A DNA stretch of 64,000 nucleotides from Cellvibrio fontiphilus_A (GCF_042646205.1 NZ_JBHRTF010000016.1:85486-149485); one strand, 5' to 3'. Shown: positions 16,857 through 26,334, counted from the first letter of the stretch. Made by a program: numbers and translations. Notes: generated from the letters alone by a model not told the origin.

Positions 16857-18344
16857 ATGCTCGAAGCGTTTGATTTTGTTATTTTTGGAGGCGCTGGCGA
16901 CTTGGCTTTGCGCAAGTTAATTCCAGGTTTATACCGCGCTCATCGCGAGGGCTCGCTTCCGCTTAATGCGCGTATTATTCCGACTTGTCGCAATACCCAA
17001 ATGGTTGCTGAATACAAAGATAAAGTGCGTGCAGCGGCTGAGAAACACCTAAATGCAGACGAGTTTGTTGCGTCTGACTGGGAAAATTTTGCAGAACGCT
17101 TGTTTCCGGTCTTTGTGGATATAGGTACAAAAGATGAGCACTGGGATGCTTTGGCGCAATTGTTAAACAGCGGTGGTAATTCCCAGCGAGTTTTCTATCT
17201 GTCTACACCACCGTCGGTGTTTAGTATTTGTTGTAAACACTTGCATGAAACTGGTTTGATCACCGACAAAGCTCGTGTTGTAGTAGAAAAACCTTTGGGT
17301 TACGACGCAAAAACGGCAGAAGAAATTAATAGTCAAATCGCTGAATACTTTAATGAAGATGCGATTTTCCGTATTGACCATTATCTTGGTAAAGAAACAG
17401 TACAGAACCTCCTTGCGCTACGTTTTGCCAACGGTATGTTTGAGCATCTATGGGATGCAAAATCCATTGATCATGTGCAAATCAGTATTTCTGAAACTGT
17501 GGGCCTTGAAGGGCGTGCCAGTTTTTATGACGGTGCCGGTGCGCTGCGCGATATGGTTCAGAACCATATTTTGCAATTGCTTTGTTTGGTGGCGATGGAG
17601 TCCCCTAACAAGATGACGGCTGAACGTATTCGTGCCGAAAAATTAAAAGTATTGGAAAGTCTGCGCCCGCTGACTGGCAACACTGTCAAGTACAATACAG
17701 TGCGTGGCCAATATGTGGCAGGCGAAATGGATGGCAAAATGGTTCCCGGTTATTTGGAAGAGCTGGGCCAAGCTAGCAACACTGAAACTTTTGTTGCTAT
17801 TCGTGCGTACATCGACAATTCGCGCTGGGCAAACGTCCCTTTCTACTTGCGTACAGGCAAACGTATGAAGCAGCGTTTTGCCGAGATCGTTATCCAATAC
17901 AAAGATGTCGCACATCGCGTTTACCCCGAGTCTGCCGGTGCAGCAACACCCAACCGCTTGATTATTCGTCTGCAGCCAGAGGAAAGCATCAAGATCATTA
18001 TGGTTTCCAAAGATTTGGAAAAACACGAAACGCATTTGCGTCCGGTAGTGCTTAACCTGAACTTTGCCGATACCTACAAAGATTTTTATTCAGATGCATA
18101 CAAGCGTCTAATGCTGGATGCAGCCGCAGGCGACGCCAGCTTATTCATTCACCGTGCAGAAGTTGCCGCAGCCTGGGCTTGGATTGATCCAATTATCGAA
18201 GCTTGGCAGCGTCCTGAAAACAAACCCCATGGTTACATGGCAGGTAGCTGGGGCCCGCAGGCTTCAGCACAATTAATGGCGAGTGATCGTCGTCGCTGGT
18301 TCTCGATTGATGAAGTTCTCTCGGGAGCAGATCAGGAATGGTAA
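16857..18344 (+). CDS. zwf: Glucose-6-phosphate 1-dehydrogenase
   Basis: Oxidises glucose 6-phosphate to 6-phosphogluconolactone with NADP or NAD. The 495 residues include the nucleotide-binding start FVIFGGAGDLALRKLIPGLY, the active-site motif FRIDHYLGKETVQNLLALRFAN, VEKPLGYD, and the substrate-binding segment PFYLRTGKRMKQR. AGGA lies nine bases before the ATG. The stop overlaps the pgl start by seven bases, so zwf and pgl are translationally coupled and their products act in sequence. Confidence 0.98.
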   Translation: MLEAFDFVIFGGAGDLALRKLIPGLYRAHREGSLPLNARIIPTCRNTQMVAEYKDKVRAAAEKHLNADEFVASDWENFAERLFPVFVDIGTKDEHWDALAQLLNSGGNSQRVFYLSTPPSVFSICCKHLHETGLITDKARVVVEKPLGYDAKTAEEINSQIAEYFNEDAIFRIDHYLGKETVQNLLALRFANGMFEHLWDAKSIDHVQISISETVGLEGRASFYDGAGALRDMVQNHILQLLCLVAMESPNKMTAERIRAEKLKVLESLRPLTGNTVKYNTVRGQYVAGEMDGKMVPGYLEELGQASNTETFVAIRAYIDNSRWANVPFYLRTGKRMKQRFAEIVIQYKDVAHRVYPESAGAATPNRLIIRLQPEESIKIIMVSKDLEKHETHLRPVVLNLNFADTYKDFYSDAYKRLMLDAAAGDASLFIHRAEVAAAWAWIDPIIEAWQRPENKPHGYMAGSWGPQASAQLMASDRRRWFSIDEVLSGADQEW

Positions 18345-19048
18345 CCGAACGTTTATTTGAAAACCGTGCAGAGATGATCGCCGCCTTGCAAGCAGAGTGT
18401 GAAGCTGCTCTGCGTACAGCAGTTGAGGAGCGCGGTGAGGCCACTTTCATGGTATCCGGTGGAAGTACACCGGAGCCACTCTACAAAGCATTAAGCCAAG
18501 TTGATTTGCCTTGGGAGTCTGTCTACGTTGCTTTGGTAGATGAACGCTGGGTTGATTTCGATCACGACAAAAGTAACGAGGCTTTCACCGTAAAACATCT
18601 AATCCAAAATAAAGCGGCTGTTGCGAATTTGGTGGGCATGAAAAATTCTGCCGAGACAGCGGCCCAAGGCCTTGATGACTGCGAAAGCGCCTACCAGCAA
18701 TTGGCGCAACCATTTGATATCACCATTCTCGGTATGGGCTCAGACGGTCACACTGCTTCCCTTTTTCCGCATGCTCAGGGTTTGGCTGATGCATTGACGC
18801 CGGATTCTGGACAGCTTTGCGCAGCAATTATCGCCAAACAAAGCGAAGTGACGGGTGCTATTACCGAGCGAATGACGTTAACGCTTGCCGGTTTGTTGCG
18901 CTCAAAAGTGTTGGTGTTGTTGATCACAGGCGATGAAAAACTTGCCGTATTGCGTGCAGCGCAGGCAGGAAATGATGTCAGTGAGATGCCTATTCGCGCT
19001 GTTTTACAACAGCAACAGGTGCCTGTTGTAGTCTATTGGGCACCTTAA
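18338..19048 (+). CDS. pgl: 6-phosphogluconolactonase
   Basis: Hydrolyses 6-phosphogluconolactone, the Zwf product, to 6-phosphogluconate. The 236-residue DevB-type protein shows FMVSGGSTPEPLYKAL, the VALVDERWVDFDHDKSNE motif and the LGMGSDGHTASLFPH motif of the family, with the catalytic His in GSDGHTASLFP. The start lies inside the last codons of zwf. eda follows 58 bases later, so zwf-pgl-eda probably form one transcript that ends at the terminator after eda. Confidence 0.97.
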   Translation: MVTERLFENRAEMIAALQAECEAALRTAVEERGEATFMVSGGSTPEPLYKALSQVDLPWESVYVALVDERWVDFDHDKSNEAFTVKHLIQNKAAVANLVGMKNSAETAAQGLDDCESAYQQLAQPFDITILGMGSDGHTASLFPHAQGLADALTPDSGQLCAAIIAKQSEVTGAITERMTLTLAGLLRSKVLVLLITGDEKLAVLRAAQAGNDVSEMPIRAVLQQQQVPVVVYWAP

Positions 19049-19106
19049 TAGTTATTGGATTTTTGTGGGCTTTAGGCCTTGTGTTGAATTTTTTGAATTG
19101 AGGGAC

Positions 19107-19745
19107 ATGCCAGTGGCTTTAACTATTGATCAAATCGTAAAGATAGCGCCAGTTGTACCCGTAATGGTTGTTGAGCGTATTGAGGATGCGGTGCCATTGG
19201 CTACTGCACTTTATAATGGTGGCCTTAAAGTATTGGAAATCACTCTGCGCACCCCCTGTGCCCTGGATGCTATTACCGCGATGGTAGAGGCTTTGCCTGA
19301 TGATGCGGTGATTGGAGCCGGCACAATTATTACTCCAGCTGATTTGGACAAAGCGGTAAAAGCGGGCTCAACATTTTTAGTAAGCCCGGGCACTACGCCA
19401 GCACTCATTGAAGCAGCTAAGGCTTGCCCTGTACCGCTATTAGCGGGCGTTGCCACGCCAACCGAAGCTATGAACTTATATGTTCAAGGGTTTACTCATC
19501 AAAAATTCTTCCCGGCTGAAGCAGCGGGTGGTGTGCCAATGTTGAAGTCTATTGCCGGCCCCCTGCCTCAAATTACTTTCTGCCCAACGGGCGGTATCGA
19601 CTTGGCAAAAGCGCCAAGTTATTTGGCCCTGCCTAATGTGCACTGTGTAGGTGGCACATGGATGGCGCCAAAAGAACTGATGAAGGCCGGTCGCTGGGAC
19701 GAAATTGAACGTCTCGCGCGTGAAGCAGCCAGCCTGCCACGTTAA
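19107..19745 (+). CDS. eda: KDPG aldolase (2-dehydro-3-deoxyphosphogluconate aldolase)
   Basis: Cleaves KDPG to pyruvate and glyceraldehyde 3-phosphate. The 212-residue class I aldolase has the Schiff-base lysine in FTHQKFFPAEAAGG (Lys133), the catalytic Glu44 in LEITLRT, and the phosphate loop FCPTGGID. ATG at 19107 has GAGGGA just upstream and matches the family N-terminus; a GTG at 19065 would add 14 unrelated residues. It completes the Entner-Doudoroff set here with edd, and its glyceraldehyde 3-phosphate product feeds the next gene, gap. Confidence 0.97.
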   Translation: MPVALTIDQIVKIAPVVPVMVVERIEDAVPLATALYNGGLKVLEITLRTPCALDAITAMVEALPDDAVIGAGTIITPADLDKAVKAGSTFLVSPGTTPALIEAAKACPVPLLAGVATPTEAMNLYVQGFTHQKFFPAEAAGGVPMLKSIAGPLPQITFCPTGGIDLAKAPSYLALPNVHCVGGTWMAPKELMKAGRWDEIERLAREAASLPR

Positions 19746-19758
19746 CTGATAATCCCCT

Positions 19759-19790
19759 GGGGGCGCATATATTGCGCCCCTGTGTTTTTT
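19759..19790 (+). terminator. Rho-independent terminator after eda
   Basis: Stem GGGGCGCA (19760-19767), loop TATAT, stem TGCGCCCC (19773-19780), then TGTGTTTTTT. This is a textbook structure closing the zwf-pgl-eda unit. Confidence 0.9.
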
Positions 19791-19798
19791 AATCCCAA

Positions 19799-19818
19799 GG
19801 ACACAAGCAATTTTGTCC
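19799..19818. promoter_or_regulatory. Imperfect inverted repeat upstream of gap
   Basis: GGACACAA (19799-19806), four bases, TTTTGTCC (19811-19818): an 8-bp inverted repeat with one mismatch, 43 bases before the gap start. Its position fits an operator or the base of a leader hairpin. No regulator can be named. Confidence 0.3.
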
Positions 19819-19861
19819 CTACAGCAAAAAGAATCAGCAAAGATTTATTTAGGAGAATGCA

Positions 19862-20869
19862 ATGACTATTAGAGTGGCAATTAACGGTTACGGTCGTATC
19901 GGTCGCAATGTTTTGCGTGCGTTGTATGAATCAGGCAAGCGCGATCAAATCCAGATTGTTGGCATTAACGATTTGGGTGATGCTCATCTGAATGCGCACC
20001 TCACCAAATATGACTCTGTTCATGGTGGTTTTAACGGTAGCGTGAAGTTTGAAGGCGACACTATGTTCGTGAATGGTGATGCAATTCGTATCACTGCCGA
20101 GCGTGATCCATCCAAATTGCCATGGGCAGAATTGAATGTAGATGTGGTATACGAGTGTACCGGTATTTTCACTAGTAAAGAGAAAGCGGGTGCACATCTG
20201 ACTGCTGGTGCTAAAAAAGTGATTATCTCTGCACCCGGTACTGATGTAGATGCCACGGTTGTGTTCGGTGTTAACCACAATGTATTGAAGGCGACTGATA
20301 CCATCATTTCTAACGCTTCCTGTACTACCAACTGTTTGGCACCGGTTGCCAAAGTGCTGAACGATAACTTTGGTATCGTTCAGGGTTCTATGACCACCAT
20401 CCACTCCTACACCAACGACCAAGTTCTGTCTGACGTTTTCCACAAAGACATCTACCGCGCGCGTTCAGCTACCCAATCCATGATCCCAACCACTACCGGT
20501 GCAGCCAAGGCGGTAGGTTTGGTATTGCCTGAATTGAAAGGCAAGATGGATGGTATTTCAGTTCGTGTTCCTACTATTAACGTATCTTTGGTCGATCTGA
20601 ACGTACTGGTAGAAAAAGACGTAAGCGTTGAATCTATTAATGCAGCGATGAAAAAGGCGGCAGAAACAGAAATGCCAGGTGTTCTGGCATTTGTTGACGA
20701 GCCTTTGGTATCGATTGATTTCAATCACAACCCACATTCGTCCAATTACGACTCACTGCAAACTAAAGTTTACGGTAAGTGGGTGAAAGTGCTGGCTTGG
20801 TACGACAACGAATGGGGTTTCTCAAACCGCATGTTGGATAACACCATCGCATTGATGAATGCCAAATAA
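19862..20869 (+). CDS. gap: Glyceraldehyde-3-phosphate dehydrogenase, type I
   Basis: NAD-dependent oxidation and phosphorylation of glyceraldehyde 3-phosphate. The 335 residues begin with the Rossmann motif VAINGYGRIGRNVLRAL and GINDLGD (the Asp favours NAD over NADP). The active site is SNASCTTNCLAPVAKVL with catalytic Cys154, followed by MTTIHSYTNDQ, the S-loop around RARSATQSMIPTTTGAAKAVGLVLPEL, and WYDNEWGFSNRM. AGGAG lies five bases before the ATG. pyk starts 11 bases after the stop, so the two form an operon that turns the triose from Eda towards pyruvate. Confidence 0.98.
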   Translation: MTIRVAINGYGRIGRNVLRALYESGKRDQIQIVGINDLGDAHLNAHLTKYDSVHGGFNGSVKFEGDTMFVNGDAIRITAERDPSKLPWAELNVDVVYECTGIFTSKEKAGAHLTAGAKKVIISAPGTDVDATVVFGVNHNVLKATDTIISNASCTTNCLAPVAKVLNDNFGIVQGSMTTIHSYTNDQVLSDVFHKDIYRARSATQSMIPTTTGAAKAVGLVLPELKGKMDGISVRVPTINVSLVDLNVLVEKDVSVESINAAMKKAAETEMPGVLAFVDEPLVSIDFNHNPHSSNYDSLQTKVYGKWVKVLAWYDNEWGFSNRMLDNTIALMNAK

Positions 20870-20880
20870 GAGAGCCTGTT

Positions 20881-22317
20881 ATGTTAAGACGTACCAAAAT
20901 CGTAAGTACTCTTGGTCCGGCATCTGAGTCGCCAGAAGTACTTGAGAAGCTTATTCTGGCGGGCGTAAACGTAGTTCGTTTGAATTTCTCGCACGGTTCA
21001 CCGGAAGATCACAAGCGTCGCGCCGAAACCGTGCGCGCTTTGGCGGCCAAACACAACCGTTTTGTAGCGGTATTGGGTGACCTGCAAGGCCCCAAAATTC
21101 GCGTTGCACGTTTCGCCGAAGGTAAGATTTACCTGAAAGTAGGTGACAAGTTTGTGCTGGATGCCAGCCTTGAGCGAGACGTCGGCAATCAGGATCAAGT
21201 GGGCATCGACTACAAAGAACTCCCCAATGACTGCAAGCCTGGCGATGTGTTGTTGCTGGATGATGGTCGCGTAGTTTTGCAAGTGGACAAGATTGACGGT
21301 CCGCGCATTTATACCACCACCAAAGTGGCTGGCCCTTTGTCAAACAACAAGGGTATTAACCGCCAGGGCGGGGGGTTAACTGCGCCGGCGTTGACTGATA
21401 AAGATATAGCAGACATCAAAACTGCAGCTGAAATCGACGTGGATTATCTTGCCGTTTCTTTTCCTCGCTCCGCAGAAGATATGAACTACGCGCGCAAGCT
21501 GATGCTGGAAGCGGGCGGTCGAGCAGGGCTTGTTTCCAAGGTAGAGCGCGCTGAAGCTGTTGCCGACGATGAAACCTTGGATGACATCATTCGTGCTAGC
21601 GATGCTGTTATGGTGGCTCGTGGTGATCTGGGTGTAGAGATCGGGGATGCTGCTCTGATTGGCGTGCAAAAGCGCATTATTGCGCGTTCACGTGCGCTTA
21701 ACAAAGTTGTCATCACCGCCACCCAGATGATGGAATCGATGATCAATAGCCCACTTCCTACCCGTGCTGAAGTGTTCGACGTTGCTAACGCCGTACTTGA
21801 TGGCACCGATGCTGTAATGCTTTCTGCAGAGACTGCTGCTGGTAATTTCCCTGTGGAAACAGTAGAGGCAATGGTGCGTATCATCCTGGGTGCTGAAAAG
21901 CATCCTACGGCGAGTTTCGATAACTATCGTATGGATCAAGCTTTCACCACGGTTGATGAATCGATTGCCCTTGCTTCCATGTTTACCGCCAACCACCTGG
22001 ATGGCGTCAAAGCGATTATTTCCTTCACTGAATCAGGTAGTACACCACGCTTGATGTCTCGTGTGGGTTCACAATTGCCAATATTTGCGTTCTCGCGTCA
22101 TGTTGGTACTCAACGCAAAATGGCTTTGTACCGTGGTGTCCAGCCAATTGCTTTTGATACTGACAGTACGCCTTGTGCCGCGGATTTTACCCGCGCTATA
22201 AATTTGCTCAAGGCGCAGGGCGGTTTATCCGCAGGAGATCTTGTGATTGTTTCCAGTGGTGACACTAATTTGTTAGGTGGCACTAACACCATGAAGATCC
22301 TGCGTGTAGAGGATTAA
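20881..22317 (+). CDS. pyk: Pyruvate kinase
   Basis: Makes pyruvate and ATP from phosphoenolpyruvate. The 478-residue protein starts RRTKIVSTLGPASES, with NVVRLNFSHGSPEDHKRR, VSFPRSAEDM, SKVERAEA, the metal-site motif VARGDLGVEIG and TATQMMESMINSPLPTRAEVFDVANAVLDGTDAVMLSAETA split along the barrel, all typical. The C-terminal domain ends with a glycine-rich phosphate loop (SSGDTNLLGGTNTMKI), as in PykA-type enzymes. It is coupled to gap by an 11-base gap and closed by a strong terminator. The exact isozyme class (PykA or PykF) is not certain. Confidence 0.97.
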   Translation: MLRRTKIVSTLGPASESPEVLEKLILAGVNVVRLNFSHGSPEDHKRRAETVRALAAKHNRFVAVLGDLQGPKIRVARFAEGKIYLKVGDKFVLDASLERDVGNQDQVGIDYKELPNDCKPGDVLLLDDGRVVLQVDKIDGPRIYTTTKVAGPLSNNKGINRQGGGLTAPALTDKDIADIKTAAEIDVDYLAVSFPRSAEDMNYARKLMLEAGGRAGLVSKVERAEAVADDETLDDIIRASDAVMVARGDLGVEIGDAALIGVQKRIIARSRALNKVVITATQMMESMINSPLPTRAEVFDVANAVLDGTDAVMLSAETAAGNFPVETVEAMVRIILGAEKHPTASFDNYRMDQAFTTVDESIALASMFTANHLDGVKAIISFTESGSTPRLMSRVGSQLPIFAFSRHVGTQRKMALYRGVQPIAFDTDSTPCAADFTRAINLLKAQGGLSAGDLVIVSSGDTNLLGGTNTMKILRVED

Positions 22318-22331
22318 CTTTTTGGTGCTCA

Positions 22332-22362
22332 AAAAAACGGCAGCTCGGCTGCCGTTTTTTTT
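22332..22362. terminator. Strong terminator after pyk
   Basis: Stem AAAAAACGGCAGC (22332-22344), loop TCG, stem GCTGCCGTTTTTT (22348-22360) and two further Ts. It is symmetrical, so it could work on both strands, but only the plus strand has a gene ending here. Confidence 0.92.
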
Positions 22363-22394
22363 GCCCACAATTTATTGCAGGGGGAGTAAAGACT

Positions 22395-23207
22395 ATGCTG
22401 CGTTTTGGACTCTGTTTTTATTTGCTTTTTCTGGTTGCTTCACCTGCTGTAGCACTGGAGTTGCGTGGCAATTGGCAGCAGGGTGGGGTGATTATCGGCA
22501 AGCTGGCTGAGGGCCAGCAGATCGAGTATCGCGGTAAAAGATTACAGCTTTCTCCCCAAAATGAATTTGTGATTGGCTTGGGGCGTGATGCTGCCAAAGA
22601 GGTGACCTTAACGGTATTGGATCAGCAGGGCAAACGGATCGATTACAAATATCAAGTCAAGCAACGACAATATAATATCCAGAGAGTAACCGGTGTGCCG
22701 CAGCAAACTGTGGAGCCAGATCCAGATCAAGTAGAGCGAGCCAAGCAGGAAGCTAAAATGGCTGCCGATGCGCGTAAGGGCGATCTGCCATTGCCTTTTT
22801 TTGCGCAGAAGTTTGTCTGGCCACTCACTGGGCGTATTACTGGTGTATATGGCAGCCAAAGATTCTACAACGGAGTTCCAAATTCACCGCATTACGGTGT
22901 GGATATTGCGCGCCCGGTTGGTACGCTGGTGAAGGCGCCGGCGGGTGGGCTTGTGACCTTGGTGCATAAAGATATGTTTTTTTCAGGCGGCACCTTGATT
23001 ATCGATCACGGCCATGGGCTTTCTTCAACTTTTATTCATCTCAGTGAAATTCTTGTAAAAGAGGGAGACGAAATAGTTCAAGGGCAGATCATCGCTAAAG
23101 TGGGTCAAACCGGCCGTGCAACTGGCCCGCATTTGGATTGGAGGATGAACTGGTTTGAAGAGCGAATTGATCCGCAGTTATTGGTTGGCGCCATGTCTTC
23201 CGAGTGA
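22395..23207 (+). CDS. M23 family metallopeptidase (LytM-type), exported
   Basis: A 270-residue protein with a signal peptide (MLRFGLCFYLLFLVASPAVA, cleaved near residue 20). An N-terminal beta-rich domain follows (residues about 21-95), then a linker and a C-terminal M23 peptidase domain starting at FVWPLTGRITGVYGSQRFYNG. Zinc ligands are visible: His and Asp in SPHYGVDIARPVG and the His of TGPHLDWRM, with the general base in DHGHGLSSTFIHLSE. The protein should cut peptidoglycan cross-bridges or activate amidases in the periplasm. The start follows GGGGAG at suitable distance. It stands alone after the pyk terminator. Confidence 0.92.
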   Translation: MLRFGLCFYLLFLVASPAVALELRGNWQQGGVIIGKLAEGQQIEYRGKRLQLSPQNEFVIGLGRDAAKEVTLTVLDQQGKRIDYKYQVKQRQYNIQRVTGVPQQTVEPDPDQVERAKQEAKMAADARKGDLPLPFFAQKFVWPLTGRITGVYGSQRFYNGVPNSPHYGVDIARPVGTLVKAPAGGLVTLVHKDMFFSGGTLIIDHGHGLSSTFIHLSEILVKEGDEIVQGQIIAKVGQTGRATGPHLDWRMNWFEERIDPQLLVGAMSSE

Positions 23208-23319
23208 CTGTGTCGTTGCAGCTTGAATGTCTAATTGTCGCAATAGCCGGAGGCTCTAGAGACAGGCCAGCAACAGGCAGTGTAAGATACTGCCCCCGAA
23301 TGCCCATCGCGACCTTGAG

Positions 23320-23517
23320 ATGATGATAGATAAAAAGTTACTGAGTATTTTGGTTTGTCCGGTCAGCAAAAGCGAGCTTGAGTACAAACCAGAGCGGCAA
23401 GAGCTCATCAGCTGGCAGAGTGGTCTGGCTTACCCAATTCGTGACGGTATTCCCGTGATGCTAGAGCATGAAGCGCGCAAATTGAGTGCAGAAGAAATCG
23501 AACAACATCAGGCCTGA
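23320..23517 (+). CDS. Trm112/YcaR-like small protein
   Basis: A 65-residue protein of the UPF0434/Trm112 family. LLSILVCPVSKSELEY, LISWQSGLAYPIRDGIPVML and the acidic end are typical of the YcaR group. Only one Cys of the usual zinc-binding set remains (CPVS instead of CPxC), as in several proteobacterial members. In other organisms Trm112 partners methyltransferases; the bacterial role is unclear. Two adjacent ATG codons (23320 and 23323) are possible starts. It sits 39 bases before alaS. Confidence 0.85.
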   Translation: MMIDKKLLSILVCPVSKSELEYKPERQELISWQSGLAYPIRDGIPVMLEHEARKLSAEEIEQHQA

Positions 23518-23556
23518 TGGCACTGATCGCTTATATAGACATTTATTGGAATCGTT

Positions 23557-26184
23557 ATGAAAAGCGCTGAAATTCGCAACGCATTTTTAAAATACTTTGA
23601 AACTAAAGGGCACACTATTGTCGCCAGTAGTTCATTGGTGCCAGCTAATGACCCCACCCTTTTGTTTACCAATGCGGGTATGAATCAGTTCAAAGATGTG
23701 TTCCTGGGTGGTGATAAGCGTCCCTATACCCGCGCTACCAGCTCCCAGCGCTGCGTGCGTGCAGGCGGTAAACATAACGATTTGGAAAATGTAGGTTACA
23801 CCGCTCGTCATCACACCTTCTTTGAGATGCTTGGTAATTTCAGCTTTGGCGATTACTTCAAGAGGGACGCTATTACTTATGCATGGGAGTTTTTGACATC
23901 CAAAGACTGGTTGAATATTCCTGCAGAAAAGCTTTGGGTGACTGTTTACGCCTCTGATGATGAAGCTTACGACATCTGGAATAAAGAAGTGGGCATCCCA
24001 GCAGAGCGTCTGATTCGTATAGGCGACAACAAGGGGGCTCCTTACGCATCAGATAATTTCTGGGCGATGGGTGATACTGGCCCCTGCGGGCCTTGCACTG
24101 AAATATTCTACGATCATGGAGCTGATATTTGGGGTGGGCCTCCTGGCTCACCGGAAGAGGATGGTGATCGCTACATCGAGATCTGGAATAACGTATTCAT
24201 GCAATTTAATCGTACCGCCGATGGTGTTCTGCACCCATTGCCTGCGCCCTCTGTAGATACGGGTATGGGCTTGGAGCGCATCTCAGCGGTGATGCAGCAT
24301 GTCCATTCCAATTATGAAATTGATTTATTCCAGCATTTATTAGCGGCCGCAGCCAAGGCAACTGGCAATCACGACATGGAGAATAAATCCTTGCGTGTTA
24401 TCGCCGACCATATTCGTTCTTGCGCATTTCTGATCAGTGACGGTGTTACGCCCTCTAATGAGGGGCGTGGATACGTATTGCGCCGTATTATTCGTCGCGC
24501 TATTCGTCACGGTCATCAGCTTGGGCAAAAACAACCTTTTTTCCACAAGCTAGCAAAGGCTTTGGCTGAGGTAATGGGGGATGCATACCCTGAGTTGAAC
24601 AAAAATCAGACTCAGATAGAGCGAGTCCTGCTACAGGAAGAAGAGCAGTTTGAAAAAACGCTCGATAAGGGAATGGCGGTTTTGGAGGATGCTTTTAGCC
24701 AATTATCCGGTTCTATTGTGCCCGGCAAAGTTGTGTTCACCCTTTACGATACCTACGGTTTTCCGGTTGATCTCACCGCCGATATAGCGCGTGAGCGTGG
24801 ATTGAGTATCGACCAAGAGGGTTACGAGGCGGCTATGGCTGAACAGCGCGCGCGTGCGCGTGCTGCTGGCACATTTAAGGTGGATTACAGTGCTGCCGGT
24901 CTTGATTTGCCAGCAACAGAATTTCTCGGCTACAGCAGTTTGGTGGAGCAGGGTAATGTGCTTGCTCTATTACAAGATGGTAAAAAAGTTGACCGATTGG
25001 TTGAGGGGCAAGATGGAGTTGTGCTTCTAGATAAAACCCCTTTCTATGCGGAGTCCGGTGGTCAAGCTGGCGACTGCGGTTATTTGGAGTTGGGGGGCAA
25101 TCGCGTGGAGGTGCGTGATTGCCAGAAACAGGGCTCCTCGCACTTGCATTTGGTTCGTGTGCTGCAGGGTGCTATCTCCGTGGGTGACTTGGTTGCTGCT
25201 AGGGTAGATGCAGGTGTGCGACAGGCTACTGCTTTAAATCACTCCGCAACCCATCTACTGCATGCCGCATTACGTAAGGTATTAGGTGAGCACGTTACCC
25301 AGAAGGGCTCTCTGGTAGATTCCGAGCGTTTACGTTTTGATTTCTCGCACTTCGAAGCCGTATCTGCGGAACAGTTAAAAACCATTGAAAATCTCGTCAA
25401 TGATCAAATCCGTGTTAATTCAGCCGTAGCTACCGAGCTTTGCGATATGGATGCTGCCAAAGCCAAAGGGGCGATGGCGTTATTTGGCGAGAAATATGGC
25501 GATACAGTGCGGGTATTGACCATGGGTGACGGTTTCTCAGTTGAGCTTTGTGGCGGAACCCATGTCAGTCGTACTGGCGATATAGGCTTATTGCGCATCA
25601 CCAGTGAATCAGGTGTTGCGGCGGGTGTTCGACGGATTGAAGCGATCACCGGAGCCAAGGCGTTAGAGCTATTTGACCATGTTGAATCACTCGTGGATGC
25701 CGCAGGGCGTAGCTTGAAAGCAAACCGTGATTCACTGATCGAAAAGCTGGAGGCTTTGGTTGCCCAGAATCGCAAACTGGAAAAAGATCTGGCCAGCCTG
25801 AAAACCAAGCTGGCCACCGCCGGAAGCGGCGATCTTTTGTCCAATGCGGTTGAAGTAGCGGGTGTCAAAGTGCTGGTACTGAACCTTGAAGGTGCGGATG
25901 CAAAGTCTCTGCGTGATTCGGCGGACCAGTTTAAAAACAAGTTGGGTTCTGCAGTAGTCTTGCTTGCTGCTGTTGAAGATGGCAAAGCATCTCTCATCGC
26001 AAGTGTAACTCAGGATATCACCTCTAAAATCAAGGCTGGCGAATTGGTTGCTTATGTTGCTGCCCAAATCGGCGGCAAAGGCGGTGGTCGTCCTGACATG
26101 GCGCAAGGTGGCGGGACTGAATTGGCTACCCTTGATGCAGCACTTGCATCGGTGGTGCCATGGGTTAGCAATTTTCTGAAATAG
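23557..26184 (+). CDS. alaS: Alanyl-tRNA synthetase
   Basis: Charges tRNA-Ala; class II synthetase with an editing domain. The 875 residues begin MKSAEIRNAFLKYFETKGH and show the class II motifs (FTNAGMNQFKDVFLGG, RCVRAGGKHNDLENVGYTARHHTFFEMLGNFSFGDYFK in part, GMGLERISAV). The editing-site zinc motifs are HSATHLLHAALRKVLG and CGGTHVSRTGDIG, and the C-terminal oligomerisation/C-Ala domain ends with GGKGGGRPDMAQGGG. The order alaS-lysC-csrA-tRNA-Ser that follows is conserved in many gammaproteobacteria. The cognate tRNA-Ala lies about 30 kb away in this window. Confidence 0.98.
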   Translation: MKSAEIRNAFLKYFETKGHTIVASSSLVPANDPTLLFTNAGMNQFKDVFLGGDKRPYTRATSSQRCVRAGGKHNDLENVGYTARHHTFFEMLGNFSFGDYFKRDAITYAWEFLTSKDWLNIPAEKLWVTVYASDDEAYDIWNKEVGIPAERLIRIGDNKGAPYASDNFWAMGDTGPCGPCTEIFYDHGADIWGGPPGSPEEDGDRYIEIWNNVFMQFNRTADGVLHPLPAPSVDTGMGLERISAVMQHVHSNYEIDLFQHLLAAAAKATGNHDMENKSLRVIADHIRSCAFLISDGVTPSNEGRGYVLRRIIRRAIRHGHQLGQKQPFFHKLAKALAEVMGDAYPELNKNQTQIERVLLQEEEQFEKTLDKGMAVLEDAFSQLSGSIVPGKVVFTLYDTYGFPVDLTADIARERGLSIDQEGYEAAMAEQRARARAAGTFKVDYSAAGLDLPATEFLGYSSLVEQGNVLALLQDGKKVDRLVEGQDGVVLLDKTPFYAESGGQAGDCGYLELGGNRVEVRDCQKQGSSHLHLVRVLQGAISVGDLVAARVDAGVRQATALNHSATHLLHAALRKVLGEHVTQKGSLVDSERLRFDFSHFEAVSAEQLKTIENLVNDQIRVNSAVATELCDMDAAKAKGAMALFGEKYGDTVRVLTMGDGFSVELCGGTHVSRTGDIGLLRITSESGVAAGVRRIEAITGAKALELFDHVESLVDAAGRSLKANRDSLIEKLEALVAQNRKLEKDLASLKTKLATAGSGDLLSNAVEVAGVKVLVLNLEGADAKSLRDSADQFKNKLGSAVVLLAAVEDGKASLIASVTQDITSKIKAGELVAYVAAQIGGKGGGRPDMAQGGGTELATLDAALASVVPWVSNFLK

Positions 26185-26203
26185 AGGTAAATTGAGGCGA
26201 TTC

Positions 26204-26226
26204 AAACGGGATTAATCCGTTTTTGT
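26204..26226 (+). terminator. Terminator after alaS
   Basis: AAACGG (26204-26209), loop, CCGTTT (26217-26222) and further Ts. The stem is short but is followed by a run of five Ts in all, 20 bases after the alaS stop. Confidence 0.6.
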
Positions 26227-26334
26227 CGCCCATTTGGGTTAACTTTTGTCGCAATCTGGTGTTTAATTGGCGCCTTTTTCGTGATCTAGTTAGTAAATAA
26301 TCGCAATCGTCAATTGATAGAAGGATTGGCTGTA

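Noticed and set aside
26185..26334. Lysine riboswitch before lysC
   Set aside because: The gap is only about 150 bases, most of it a terminator and promoter-like AT-rich text, far too short for the L-box.
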